A DNA stretch of 64,000 nucleotides from Cytobacillus kochii (lineage in GTDB: Bacteria > Bacillota > Bacilli > Bacillales > Cytobacillaceae). The notes beneath the pieces are model-generated. The model was given only the letters and a program-made list of their open reading frames with translations. It was not told the DNA's origin and did no database searches. Each line of letters starts with the position of its first letter. The first letter of the stretch is position 1. The stretch covers positions 124,001 through 188,000 of the forward strand of contig NZ_JAIVAM010000007.1 of assembly GCF_020171845.1 (NCBI RefSeq), written 5' to 3'. This document shows, one piece after another, positions 43,842-52,747 of the stretch. The position numbers were made by a program, and so were the translations under genes.

Positions 43842-44324
43842 CTACACTTTCGACTGGAACATTCCTGTTGCAGCCTGAGATTTCGCTTTTTGCGGATGAA
43901 TATAATTCATATTTTGCGCAGCTGCTTTCGGATTGACGAGATTCATAGTTAAATTCACATATTGCAAGGAGTGATAAATCAATTGTTGATTCAATTGATT
44001 TTTCTCTTTTAGTTTGTCAATAACGGATGATAACTGCTCTCTTTTTTCAAGTAAAGCTTGTTGTTCATGTTGTTCCAGTACTAGTATACAGTCTGCTATT
44101 GTTGGCTTATCTATACTTGGTACAAGACTTGCTGCGATCTGGATACGCGCTTGTTCAAGCTTCTTAATTGTTGCGACATGGCTTTGTTCATCTTTTAGCA
44201 TCTGATCTAATGCTGCCATATCACCCTTTTTAATGATATCTGTCTTCTGGCCTGCAAGCTCATAAAGGCTTTGATGATAAGATATTAAGCGTTCCATCGC
44301 AGTGAGAAGTGCTTCAGCAGACAT
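43842..44324 (-). CDS. flgN: FlgN-type export chaperone (YvyG)
   Basis: A 160-residue helical protein of the FlgN family (AMERLISYHQSLYELAGQKTDIIKKGDM; C-terminal INLV-like helix VNLTMNLVNPKAA). It chaperones FlgK and FlgL, whose genes follow directly. ATG with GGAGGA upstream, 12 bp behind flgM. Confidence 0.92.
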   Translation of the reverse strand: MSAEALLTAMERLISYHQSLYELAGQKTDIIKKGDMAALDQMLKDEQSHVATIKKLEQARIQIAASLVPSIDKPTIADCILVLEQHEQQALLEKREQLSSVIDKLKEKNQLNQQLIYHSLQYVNLTMNLVNPKAAAQNMNYIHPQKAKSQAATGMFQSKV

Positions 44325-44336
44325 ACCACATCCTCC

Positions 44337-44612
44337 TTAAGAGCGTTTTTGTTGAAAATGTTGAACTAGGCTTTTCGCCAATTCATTCGCATCAACATGA
44401 TACGTACCATTTTCCACTTGCATTTTTAATTGCTCCACCTTTGCTTGGCGAGCAGGATCTGATTGTGATGTTTTTTGCATTTCTAATGCTTTTGAAGAAA
44501 TTTCAAGTTTATCTGCTTGATTCGTTTTCGCTTGCTCTACTTGCTTTGTCATATTCGCTTGGCGTTGGTAGGGATTGACCTGGTTTGCCGCGTTAAAATG
44601 ATTAACCTTCAT
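44337..44612 (-). CDS. flgM: Anti-sigma-D factor FlgM
   Basis: A 91-residue FlgM: the C-terminal sigma-binding region (KVEQLKMQVENGTYHVDANELAKSL) is conserved. FlgM holds sigma-D until the hook is complete. The sigma-D-like promoter 40-65 bp upstream gives the expected feedback loop. Confidence 0.95.
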   Translation of the reverse strand: MKVNHFNAANQVNPYQRQANMTKQVEQAKTNQADKLEISSKALEMQKTSQSDPARQAKVEQLKMQVENGTYHVDANELAKSLVQHFQQKRS

Positions 44613-44651
44613 TATAAATCCCCCGCTTTCTTCGTCCCTTTTATTACTCCT

Positions 44652-44678
44652 ATTATCGGTATAAATAGAATGAGTTTA
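44652..44678 (-). promoter_or_regulatory. Sigma-D-like promoter of the flgM operon
   Basis: Minus-strand TAAA, 14-bp spacer, ACCGATAA; seven of the core positions agree with sigma-D. B. subtilis flgM is also transcribed by sigma-D. Confidence 0.75.
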
Positions 44679-44776
44679 AAGTGATATTACACTTTTAGTA
44701 AATTTTACATACATACTATCATTCTAAAAGAAAACATTAGTTCTTTAGACTTCCTTCTTTAAGACTGTTTACTTCT

Positions 44777-45184
44777 TTAAGACTGTTTACCTCTATAAGA
44801 ATAGTAGGTTCTCTCTCTTTCTTTTATCCGATCCTGCTCTCGTTCAAATTGCTCTAATTCTTTTTGTAATGCTTTGCGACAAGACTCACAAATTCTTCCT
44901 TCTTGAATTAATGTACCACACTGATCGCAAGGGTAGCCTAGCTGGGGAAATTGCGCCACCTTTAATCGACCTGATCGAACAAACTTCTGCAGGAGCCACT
45001 CCTCTACTCCTGTTGCTTCTGTTATTCTTTGCATAGTCGCAGCACGATTTTCTCTTTTCCTTAGAAAGGCATATACGACTTCGTACGCTTCTTCTTCTTT
45101 TTTAAAACAAGCTTGGCAAATGGTGCTGACTTGATTTTTCATAAATAAGGCATTACATCTAGGGCAGTTTGCGATCTCCGCCAT
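44777..45184 (-). CDS. yvyF: Flagellar operon protein YvyF (zinc-ribbon type)
   Basis: A 135-residue protein with an N-terminal and a C-terminal Cys4 motif (CPRC...CQAC and CDQC...CESC) around a helix-turn-helix-like middle (MQRITEATGVEEWLLQKFV). This is the TIGR03826 flagellar operon protein; its role is unclear, perhaps regulatory. ATG at 45184 follows AGAGGTG; the GTG three codons upstream is within that site. Confidence 0.9.
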   Translation of the reverse strand: MAEIANCPRCNALFMKNQVSTICQACFKKEEEAYEVVYAFLRKRENRAATMQRITEATGVEEWLLQKFVRSGRLKVAQFPQLGYPCDQCGTLIQEGRICESCRKALQKELEQFEREQDRIKERERTYYSYRGKQS

Positions 45185-45242
45185 TCTTTTCACCTCTACT
45201 GATAGCTTCTATTCTATATATCGTCAGGATCGGCTAACTTTT

Positions 45243-45926
45243 TTAACTTCTTGCCATCGTCAATGATCGAACCTCAGTTGCTCCTGCCTCTTTTAGCAAT
45301 TTAGCTGCATGATAAAGAGTCGTACCTGTCGTATAAATATCGTCGACGATTAACACTTTCTTCCCGCTCATTTCTTGTTGACCCGTGAATCGAAAAACTT
45401 GTGGTGTCTCTAATCTTTCCTTTCTTGTTTTCTTTGATTGTTTTTCTGTATGCATACGGGTGAGGAGAATGGTGGGCTTTTTGCCTAATGCGGTGATCAG
45501 TGCTTCTGATTGATTGAACCCTCTTTCATAGCGTCTTTCTTCACTCAGCGGAATCGGTGTAATAAGATCAAAGCTTGTCTGTTTTAATTTCGATTTTAGC
45601 AAATCAGCAATTGCAACTGCGAGGATATAATCACCCCGATACTTATATTGAGCGAGCACTTGCTGACAAAAAGAGTTGTATGCTAACACAGAAATATTCT
45701 CGTCCAGACAACCGCTATATATTGGGTCCGCTTGCCACTTCTTACAGTCGAGACAGATTTCAGCCGTTTCCATCCACCGGTGGCAAGTAGGGCAAGTAGG
45801 ACCTTTGATAAATGCCCATTTTGCTATACAGTCTTCACACCAAAATGACTGCGCAGCTTTTTGAAACAATGCTTGAAATCCACCAGGAAGTTGCATTTCT
45901 TTTTGACAAAAGAGACAGCTATTCAT
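45243..45926 (-). CDS. comFC: Late competence protein ComFC (phosphoribosyltransferase-like)
   Basis: A 227-residue protein with an N-terminal zinc-finger region (CLFCQKEM, CEDC, CPTC, CLDC) and a phosphoribosyltransferase-type loop VLIVDDIYTTGTT. PIPLSEERRYERGFNQSEAL is the family signature. It supports DNA uptake or processing during transformation with ComFA. It overlaps comFA by 8 bp; comFB, present between them in B. subtilis, is missing here. Confidence 0.95.
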   Translation of the reverse strand: MNSCLFCQKEMQLPGGFQALFQKAAQSFWCEDCIAKWAFIKGPTCPTCHRWMETAEICLDCKKWQADPIYSGCLDENISVLAYNSFCQQVLAQYKYRGDYILAVAIADLLKSKLKQTSFDLITPIPLSEERRYERGFNQSEALITALGKKPTILLTRMHTEKQSKKTRKERLETPQVFRFTGQQEMSGKKVLIVDDIYTTGTTLYHAAKLLKEAGATEVRSLTMARS

Positions 45927-47406
45927 GAAGTAAGCCCCTTTGTTTTGCTTCTTTATTCATTTGCAGTATTTGCTTTTTAGCCCGTACCATTGCAGTTGTT
46001 TTACCATAATGAAAAAAAACAACATCCCCTGTTGGTGCTTCAACACTTCTCCCAACCCTTCCAGCTATTTGAACAAGTGCACTTTCTGTGAAAATGCGCT
46101 CTTCTGCTCCTAATACAGCAACATCTATATGAGGAAAAGTCACTCCTCTTTCTAAAATCGTTGTTGTGAGTAAAATAAGCGTCTCTTGCTTTCTCATTTT
46201 CTGGACTTTTTCTTTTCGTAAAGGATCTTCCGCATGCACTGCCTCCACTTTAGGATGAAGTTTTTGTATGAGAGGTAGCATATCATCTATTAGCTTAATT
46301 TTAGGAATAAACAGCAAAACCTGTTTCTCTTTTTCAATGCGTTGCTGTAACCATTTTTTTAACACAAAAGGGAGACGGGCGTTTTTTAGGGGGCTTGTCC
46401 ATTGTCCAATCCATTTAAATTGGGGAATCGGTAAAGGAAACCGATGGAAACGAGCAGGGATGGTCATGTATGCTCTTTTATTTTGCCGACATTCTTTTTG
46501 CCACTTCCTTGAAGGAGTAGCTGTTAAATAAATCGTGGCAGCTACAGACTTTTTCGCTTGCTGAACAGCATACTGCAGCGTGGCATCCATTGTGTAAGGA
46601 AAGGCATCCACTTCATCAACAATGACTGTATCAAAAGCACAATAAAAGCGGAACAACTGATGTGTTGTGCTGATGACTAGATTGGCAAAAAGGTGCCGGT
46701 CTTCACTTCCACCATACAGTGCGGCAATCGTGGTGTGGGGAAACACTTTTTTCAGACGGGGTGCCAGTTCTAAGACGACATCTGTTCTTGGAGTAGCAAG
46801 ACACACGCGCTGTCCTTGCTTTAGTGCATGAGCAATTCCTGCAAAAAGCACTTCGGTTTTACCTGCGCCACATACCGCCCAAACCAGGTACTCTTTTTTG
46901 TTATCAATGGCTGCGACAACTGCTGTAGATGCTTGTTGCTGTCCTGTAGAAAGCGTCCCATCCCATTTTAACGGTTGGTCGACTATTAGGGTGCTCGGGC
47001 TTGGTCCATTCCAACTAAAAAGTGGAGTACAAGCCGACACTCTTCCCATCATCAAGCAATTGCGACAATAATGGCACTGCTCATTTCCACAACGAGCACA
47101 AGGATATGTCGCTAGATGATGACTACTACCACAGCGAGCACATTTGATTTTTCTACCTTCTTTTATAAAGGGTCGACGAAGCGTGATATAACCTTCGTTC
47201 ACATGGGTGAATAGTTCTTCTACAGGGTGAGGGATTTCATCTAGTAGTAATTGTTTACCGAATAGGAATGTCTGAATTTGTGAATTGAAGCGGTATGTAG
47301 GGTTGTGTTTATGGTGAGGAATGTTCGGAAGTTCTGTAATAGTGTAAGAAGCTGAGTCGTGGTGAAATACGGGGATGAGTAGGTGATCTTTCATGAGTAT
47401 TCGCAT
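45919..47406 (-). CDS. comFA: DNA translocase ComFA (competence helicase)
   Basis: A 495-residue DEAD-like ATPase. A Cys4 zinc finger (CARCG...CARCG, C..C) at about residues 88-118, Walker A CGAGKTE, DEVD box VIVDEVDAFPY, motif III YLTATPS and motif VI QIAGRVGRSVEAP. ComFA drives inward transport of single-stranded DNA. ATG at 47406 follows AAAGGAG. In B. subtilis the operon is ComK-activated; I saw no clear AT-box pair here. Confidence 0.96.
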   Translation of the reverse strand: MRILMKDHLLIPVFHHDSASYTITELPNIPHHKHNPTYRFNSQIQTFLFGKQLLLDEIPHPVEELFTHVNEGYITLRRPFIKEGRKIKCARCGSSHHLATYPCARCGNEQCHYCRNCLMMGRVSACTPLFSWNGPSPSTLIVDQPLKWDGTLSTGQQQASTAVVAAIDNKKEYLVWAVCGAGKTEVLFAGIAHALKQGQRVCLATPRTDVVLELAPRLKKVFPHTTIAALYGGSEDRHLFANLVISTTHQLFRFYCAFDTVIVDEVDAFPYTMDATLQYAVQQAKKSVAATIYLTATPSRKWQKECRQNKRAYMTIPARFHRFPLPIPQFKWIGQWTSPLKNARLPFVLKKWLQQRIEKEKQVLLFIPKIKLIDDMLPLIQKLHPKVEAVHAEDPLRKEKVQKMRKQETLILLTTTILERGVTFPHIDVAVLGAEERIFTESALVQIAGRVGRSVEAPTGDVVFFHYGKTTAMVRAKKQILQMNKEAKQRGLLHE

Positions 47407-47424
47407 ATAGACTCCTTTCGTGGC

Positions 47425-47480
47425 TAAAAAAAGGAGTTATTTCAGCAGTGGTTCGTTTTGTCTGCGATAATAACTCCTTA
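47425..47480 (-). terminator. Terminator of degV family gene
   Basis: Minus-strand AAGGAGTTATT pairs with AATAACTCCTT (with an inner CAG/CTG stem), followed by TTTTT. It lies between degV and comFA, so comFA must start from a promoter inside or after it. Confidence 0.88.
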
Positions 47481-47489
47481 GTAGATGTA

Positions 47490-48329
47490 TTATTTTTTTA
47501 CCCAGCCAAGACCCATTGAGCCTTCACCAAGATGTGTACCAATAACTGCACCAAAATAGCTAATACCAAAAGTGACATTCGGTAATTGTGCTTCTAGCTC
47601 TTCCTTCCATTTCTGCGCTTCCTCTAAACGGTTTGCATGAATAATAGAGGCTTCATAAGCTTCTCCACTCGCTGCATCTTCCGCTAACAAATCCACGATC
47701 CGTTTCATTGCTTTTTTACGCGTACGGATTTTTTCGAATGGCACGATGAGCTTATTTTCAAAATGAAGCAATGGTTTCACTTGGAGAAGACTTCCTAAGA
47801 TTGCTTGCGCACTTGATAAGCGGCCACCTCTTTGTAGATGTGACAGATCATCCACCATGAAATAAGCACGAATGGATTGTTTCATTTCATTTAGTTTGTC
47901 CATAATTTCTGCTGGCGACTTCCCGTCAGCTGCCATTTCTGCTGCTTTAACGACATAGAAACCTTGTACACGTGCGCTAATTTCTGAGTCAAAAGGATAG
48001 ACGGTAATGCCTTCAACCATATTACCGGCAGAGACTGACCCTTGATAGGTGCCACTAATCCCGCTTGATAAGTGGATGGAGATGATCGCATCATAGTCTT
48101 GCTTCAACGTTTCAAACAATGTGACAAAATCACCTACGGATGGCTGTGATGTTTTCGGCAAATCCTTATGTTTGACTTCCTCATAAAAACCTTCTGCAGT
48201 GATTTCTATTTCTTCTTTATATGATTCATTGCCAAATATCACACTCAGCGGGATCATGTGAATATTCAGCTTTTCTCTCAATTCTTGTGGGATATAAGAT
48301 GTACTATCCGTTACTACGGCCGTTTTCAT
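47490..48329 (-). CDS. degV: DegV family fatty-acid-binding protein (YviA)
   Basis: A 279-residue DegV: MKTAVVTDSTSYIPQ at the N-terminus, ISIHLSSGISGTYQGS (fatty-acid carboxylate binding) and VDDLSHLQRGGRLSSAQA. DegV/FakB proteins bind acyl chains for the Fak kinase. Position upstream of comFA equals B. subtilis yviA. Start ATG with GGAGT upstream. Confidence 0.95.
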   Translation of the reverse strand: MKTAVVTDSTSYIPQELREKLNIHMIPLSVIFGNESYKEEIEITAEGFYEEVKHKDLPKTSQPSVGDFVTLFETLKQDYDAIISIHLSSGISGTYQGSVSAGNMVEGITVYPFDSEISARVQGFYVVKAAEMAADGKSPAEIMDKLNEMKQSIRAYFMVDDLSHLQRGGRLSSAQAILGSLLQVKPLLHFENKLIVPFEKIRTRKKAMKRIVDLLAEDAASGEAYEASIIHANRLEEAQKWKEELEAQLPNVTFGISYFGAVIGTHLGEGSMGLGWVKK

Positions 48330-48743
48330 AAATAGAGTGACTCCTTCACTTTTTTCTCTACTATATGTTCTGTTACCATTCTATATGAAAGTTAATAAAA
48401 ATGCATTAAGTTTAGAGAGGTTTAATGGGAAATCTTTTACTTTTTGGTGGGCTTTTGGGGTGGTTGGTTTGATTCATACTCGAAGTCTGGGGTTAACTTT
48501 TGCGGTGGTGTAAGAGCGCAGGCTTTGATTGTATGGTAGCTCCTTCTCCGGTCATGAGTCAACACTTTCCATGATCCAGTTAAAAACTCAATTTTGAAAC
48601 ACCTAGAGTCAATTAGGATTTACATATTTTATATGATAATCCCCCCTTATATGTGTGTTGCAACTCTCAGCTCAGGTTCCTTTTATTGGGGAATTTAGGG
48701 ATATCCATATCCAATATCTTACGCTCGAGAGGGATCCGAGAAA
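48330..48743. other. Intergenic region left of array B
   Basis: About 410 bp. The left end must hold the degV promoter. 48440-48560 is unusually G-rich on the plus strand (GGTGGGCTTTTGGGGTGG). No gene or terminator was recognised. Confidence 0.45.
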
Positions 48744-49612
48744 TTAAATGCGACTCCTGCTTTTACGCTACTTAGCTCTTCCTCTCTTCTTTTTTTTTCG
48801 TGGTTTTTGCTTTTGCCCTACTTATCTTCTCCTCTTTTCTTTTATTAGTCGCGGTTCTTGCCTTTGCCCTACTTATCTTCTCCTCTTTTCTTTTATTAGT
48901 CGCGGTTCTTGCCTTTGCCCTACTTATCTTTTCCTCTCTTCTTTTTTTAGTCGCGATTCTCACTTTTGCACTACTTATCTTCTCCTCTCTTCTTTTTTTA
49001 GTCGCGATTCTCACTTTTGCCCTACTTATCTTCTCCTCTATTCTTTTTTTAGTCGCGATTCTCACTTTTGCACTACTTATCTTCTCCTCTTTTCTTTTAT
49101 TAGTCGCGGTTCTCACTTTTGCACTACTTATCTTCTCCTCTCTTCTTTTTTTAGTCGCGATTCTTGTCTTTGCCCTACTTATCTTCCCCGCTCTTCTTTT
49201 ATTAGTCGCAGTTCTTGCCTTTGCCCTACTTATCTTCTCCTCTCTTCTTTTTTTAGTCGCGATTCTTGCCTTTCCCCTACTTATCTTTCACTCTCTTCTT
49301 TTATTAGTCGCGATTCTCACTTTTGCCCTACTTATCTTCTCCTCTCTTCTTTTTTTAGTCGCGATTCTTGTCTTTGCCCTACTTATCTTCCCCGCTCTTC
49401 TTTTATTAGTCGCGATTCTCACTTTTGCCCTACTTATCTTCTCCTCTTTTCTTTTTTTAGTCGCGATTCTTGCTTTCACCCTACTTATCTTCTCCTCTTT
49501 TCTTTTTTTAGTCGCGATTCTTGCCTTTTACGCTACTCATCTCTTTCTCTCTTCTTTTTTTAGTCGCGATTTCTTCTTTCACGCTACTCATATGTTCTAC
49601 TCCTCCCCTTAT
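48744..49612. repeat. Array B: about 17 tandem copies of a 51-bp unit
   Basis: Units begin with AGTCGCG at 48847 and every 51 bp to 49510 (14 copies), with a related copy at 48796 and degenerate copies at 48744 and 49562. The terminal units (48744 and 49510) are 52 bp owing to a TTTTACGCTAC variant of TTTGCCCTAC. The plus strand is nearly all pyrimidine outside TAGTCGCGATT and CTACTTATCTT. From 49102 the copies alternate between two versions (TTTTATTAG and TTTTTTTAG upstream of the core), a 102-bp superperiod; the units at 49153 and 49357 are identical. The minus frame reads as a basic 17-mer (VRIATKKRREEKISRAK). No start signals exist. The array lies between degV and the degU terminator. Confidence 0.95.
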
Positions 49613-49732
49613 TATCTACGAAACTTATACATTGCTCATATTTCTTATAATCATGTCTCTCCCTTCATTAAATGGACGCCTTCCCTTCCTTTGACCTACC
49701 GTTCTATTTTCGAACCGATCCCATTTTCAACA

Positions 49733-49759
49733 AAAAAACACTCCATATTTGGAGTGTTT
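49733..49759 (-). terminator. Terminator of degU
   Basis: AAACACTCCA pairs with TGGAGTGTTT (minus strand followed by TTTTG). It separates degU from array B. Confidence 0.9.
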
Positions 49760-49783
49760 CTTCATATGTATGAAAGGCTGGGA

Positions 49784-50467
49784 TTAGCGAACTTCTACCC
49801 AACCGTTTTTGATGGCTACGACAACCGCTTGTGTACGGTCATTGACGTTCATTTTTTGTAGGATGTTACTTACATGGTTTTTGACTGTTTTTTCACTAAT
49901 ATATAATGCTTCACCGATGCCGCGGTTACTTTTTCCGTCTGCAAGGAGTTGGAGCACTTCACACTCGCGTCGAGTAAGTAAATGTAGCGGACGACGGATT
50001 TCGATTTGTCCATAAGCGCCTGTTGTGCCAGTTCCTTCTGAAGCAAGGCGACGGTATTCGTTGACAAGATTGTGCGTTACTTTCGGATGAAGGTAAGAAC
50101 CACCCTCTGCAACTACTTTTACTGCCTCAACTAATGCATCTGCATCCATTTCTTTAAGTAGGTAACCACTTGCTCCAGTTTTTAAAGCGTGCGTTACATA
50201 GTTTTCATCATCATGGATTGAAAGAATGATTACTTTAGAATCTGGATATTTCTCTACTAATTGACGCGTTGCTTCCACGCCATTAATATTCGGCATGTTA
50301 ATATCCATGATAACTACGTCTGGTTGATTTTCTTCAACGAGTCTAATCGCTTCGTCGCCATCGTCACCTTCTGCTACCACGTTAAATGTTTTTTCAAAAT
50401 CAAGAATACGTTTTACGCCCTCTCGGAAAAGTTGATGGTCGTCAATAATTACTATTTTAGTATTCAA
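49784..50467 (-). CDS. degU: Response regulator DegU
   Basis: A 227-residue NarL-type regulator: receiver domain ([19 protein letters not shown], phospho-acceptor Asp in [10 protein letters not shown], Lys in [10 protein letters not shown]) and LuxR-type C-terminus ([36 protein letters not shown]). Very close to B. subtilis DegU, which controls exoprotease, competence, motility and biofilm genes. The start is TTG at 50467 behind GGGAGGGG; upstream in-frame codons lack a site. It follows degS. Confidence 0.98.
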   Translation of the reverse strand: MNTKIVIIDDHQLFREGVKRILDFEKTFNVVAEGDDGDEAIRLVEENQPDVVIMDINMPNINGVEATRQLVEKYPDSKVIILSIHDDENYVTHALKTGASGYLLKEMDADALVEAVKVVAEGGSYLHPKVTHNLVNEYRRLASEGTGTTGAYGQIEIRRPLHLLTRRECEVLQLLADGKSNRGIGEALYISEKTVKNHVSNILQKMNVNDRTQAVVVAIKNGWVEVR

Positions 50468-50540
50468 GTTCTTCCCCTCCCAATCTTCAACTGTTTTATA
50501 TCTATCATGATGTTTGACCAGTTTCAACATCAATTAACTA

Positions 50541-51683
50541 TTATTTCATATAAGGTACTTGAATAATAATAATTGTGCCTTTACCAATATTGGAATCTAT
50601 CGAAAGCTGGCCCTCCAGAAGTTCAACTCTTTCTCTCATGCCGATAATACCAAAGGATTGTGCTTTTTTCTTATTAATATCAAACCCTTTACCATTATCT
50701 CTAATTACGACTGCTATTCTTTCATTATTAATTTCAGTTTTAACAATAATCTCTTCTGCATCAGCATGCTTCATCGCATTCTGCACAGCTTCTTGAATGA
50801 GTCGGAATAGCGCCACTTCATATTGACTTGGTAAACGAACCTCTTTACCAACATTCATGAAAGTGATTTTGGTCGAATTATGATATTCTTCGATTGTTTG
50901 TAGATACTTCTTTAATGTAGGAACAAGACCTAAGTCATCTAAAGCCATTGGTCTCAGGTCATAAATAATTCTACGGACCTCATATAAAGCACTTCTGACC
51001 ATTTTCTTTAAATTCCTTATTTCCTCCATGGCTTCATCTGTGCCACGCTCTTTATAAACACGTTCAATCAAATCAGAGCGCATCATCACATTCGCCATCA
51101 TTTGCGCCGGGCCGTCATGTATTTCACGTGAGAGCCTTTTACGCTCTTCTTCTTGCGCCTCAATGATTTGTAAGCCAAATTCTTGTTTCATCTTCGCATC
51201 TTCAAGCATCTCACCCATTTGCTTGATGTCACTCATCAAGTAGTTCATGACAACAGTAATTTGGGAAATTAAATGCTCGGCACGCTCAATCGTATCACTA
51301 ACGCCCACTAATCTTCTTTCAATGTCGTCTCTACGGTCACGAAGCTGCTTTTCCATTTGCCGATTCATCGATAGATCCATTTGTAATTGATGGGCTTTTT
51401 CATATGCATCACGTACTTGCGCTTCCGTGTAATCTTTGAAATGCATACTGACTTCAGATAATCGTTTACGCGCAAAACGTGTTTGACTTTCTAAACGGTC
51501 GCCTTCATCAATGACTTTAATAACCATTACCTTAACATCTTTCAGTTCTTCGGTTAAGGTCTCATAATCTTTTCGACATTGCTCACCAATCCGGAAAATT
51601 TCATTCTTACTCGTACCGACCGTTTCTATCATTTTTTCTAAAATTAAATCGAGCGACTTCGTATCAAATTTTTTTATACTCAT
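50541..51683 (-). CDS. degS: Sensor histidine kinase DegS
   Basis: A 380-residue cytoplasmic kinase: N-terminal DegS sensory coiled coil (about 1-180), HisKA_3 box LSREIHDGPAQMMANV with the phospho-accepting His, and ATPase box VVIRDNGKGFD and GIIGMRERVELLEG. No membrane segment, as expected. ATG at 51683 follows TTGGAGGAA. It phosphorylates DegU encoded directly downstream. Confidence 0.98.
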   Translation of the reverse strand: MSIKKFDTKSLDLILEKMIETVGTSKNEIFRIGEQCRKDYETLTEELKDVKVMVIKVIDEGDRLESQTRFARKRLSEVSMHFKDYTEAQVRDAYEKAHQLQMDLSMNRQMEKQLRDRRDDIERRLVGVSDTIERAEHLISQITVVMNYLMSDIKQMGEMLEDAKMKQEFGLQIIEAQEEERKRLSREIHDGPAQMMANVMMRSDLIERVYKERGTDEAMEEIRNLKKMVRSALYEVRRIIYDLRPMALDDLGLVPTLKKYLQTIEEYHNSTKITFMNVGKEVRLPSQYEVALFRLIQEAVQNAMKHADAEEIIVKTEINNERIAVVIRDNGKGFDINKKKAQSFGIIGMRERVELLEGQLSIDSNIGKGTIIIIQVPYMK

Positions 51684-52020
51684 TCGCGATTCCTCCAAGG
51701 GTATACCCTGTTGTTGCTATTCCTTATTTTACCTTGAAAAGCGGTATTCGACCATGTGTAGCGGCAGAAAATAATACCATTTGACACAAAATTCGATAAA
51801 TAGTCGCACGCTTGAAAATTTTTTATATGTCATATATCCTAATTTTATGTTAAAAAAAGAGGATTATTGGCAATATCTATAGTTATCCTCAGATACATAC
51901 TTATTATATCACTTCAACGATTCGACAATATTAAAGTTTGTTTACAATCTATTAATATTTATGTTTTCCGAAGATTGTCGAATTATAATAGGAAGAGACT
52001 TGCAGGAAGGAGCGATATTT
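51684..52020. other. Divergent promoter region of degS and yvyE
   Basis: About 340 bp. It contains a perfect 10-bp inverted repeat with a wide spacer: ATTCGACAAT (51920-51929) and ATTGTCGAAT (51974-51983), the right half abutting TATAAT (51984-51989), a likely yvyE -10. No gene was seen. Confidence 0.55.
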
Positions 52021-52659
52021 TTGCTTCCACAATATCATACCGTCAAAGGTTACGGGGAACATGAAATTATTATACAAAAATCTAGATTTATTGCATATAT
52101 TGACCGAGCAGAAACAGAAGAAGAAGCGCAAGCATTTATTCAGAAAATAAAGAAGCAAAACTGGAATGCCACTCATAATTGTTCTGCCTATTTAATTGGT
52201 GAGCATGATTTAATTCAGAAAGCTAACGATGATGGTGAACCGAGTGGTACAGCTGGTGTACCGATGCTTGAAGTGTTAAAAAAGAGACAATTAAAGGATA
52301 CCGTCGTGGTAGTCACCCGCTATTTTGGTGGGATTAAACTTGGTGCCGGCGGTTTAATTCGCGCTTACGGTAAAGCTACATCCGAAGGTTTACTTGCTAC
52401 AGGTATTGTTGAAAGAAAGCTAATGCGCATCATGCATACAAAAGTTGATTATACCTTTCTTGGAAAACTCGAAAATGAATTACGTGCTTCCATTTATCCA
52501 ATAAAAGAAATCCATTATGCCGATCTTGTTGAAATTGAAACTTATGTAAAAGATGAAGAAACAGCTAACTTCAATGCCTGGATGATCGAATTAACAAATG
52601 GACAAGCAGAAATAACTGAAGGTGACGTGTTATATTTAGAATCGACAATTTCTGAGTAA
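52021..52659 (+). CDS. yvyE: IMPACT/YigZ family protein YvyE
   Basis: A 212-residue protein of the YigZ/IMPACT family: TVKGYGEHEIIIQKSRFIAYI, HNCSAYLIG, DDGEPSGTAGVPMLEVL and VTRYFGGIKLGAGGLIRAYG are diagnostic. Function is uncertain (translation regulation in eukaryotes). TTG at 52021 follows GGAAGGAG at 8 nt; the longer frame has no support. It is placed between degS and the LCP gene as in B. subtilis. Confidence 0.93.
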   Translation: MLPQYHTVKGYGEHEIIIQKSRFIAYIDRAETEEEAQAFIQKIKKQNWNATHNCSAYLIGEHDLIQKANDDGEPSGTAGVPMLEVLKKRQLKDTVVVVTRYFGGIKLGAGGLIRAYGKATSEGLLATGIVERKLMRIMHTKVDYTFLGKLENELRASIYPIKEIHYADLVEIETYVKDEETANFNAWMIELTNGQAEITEGDVLYLESTISE

Positions 52660-52747
52660 ATATTTTACGTATATGCAAATCCATTGTAAAATAAACATTA
52701 ACTATGTAAAGAATCGATTAAATTTTTACTAATAAAGGAGCAATCAT

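Noticed and set aside
48748..49861. Very hydrophobic 353-codon plus-strand frame over array B
   Set aside because: It is repeat translation running into the degU gene on the opposite strand, without start signals.
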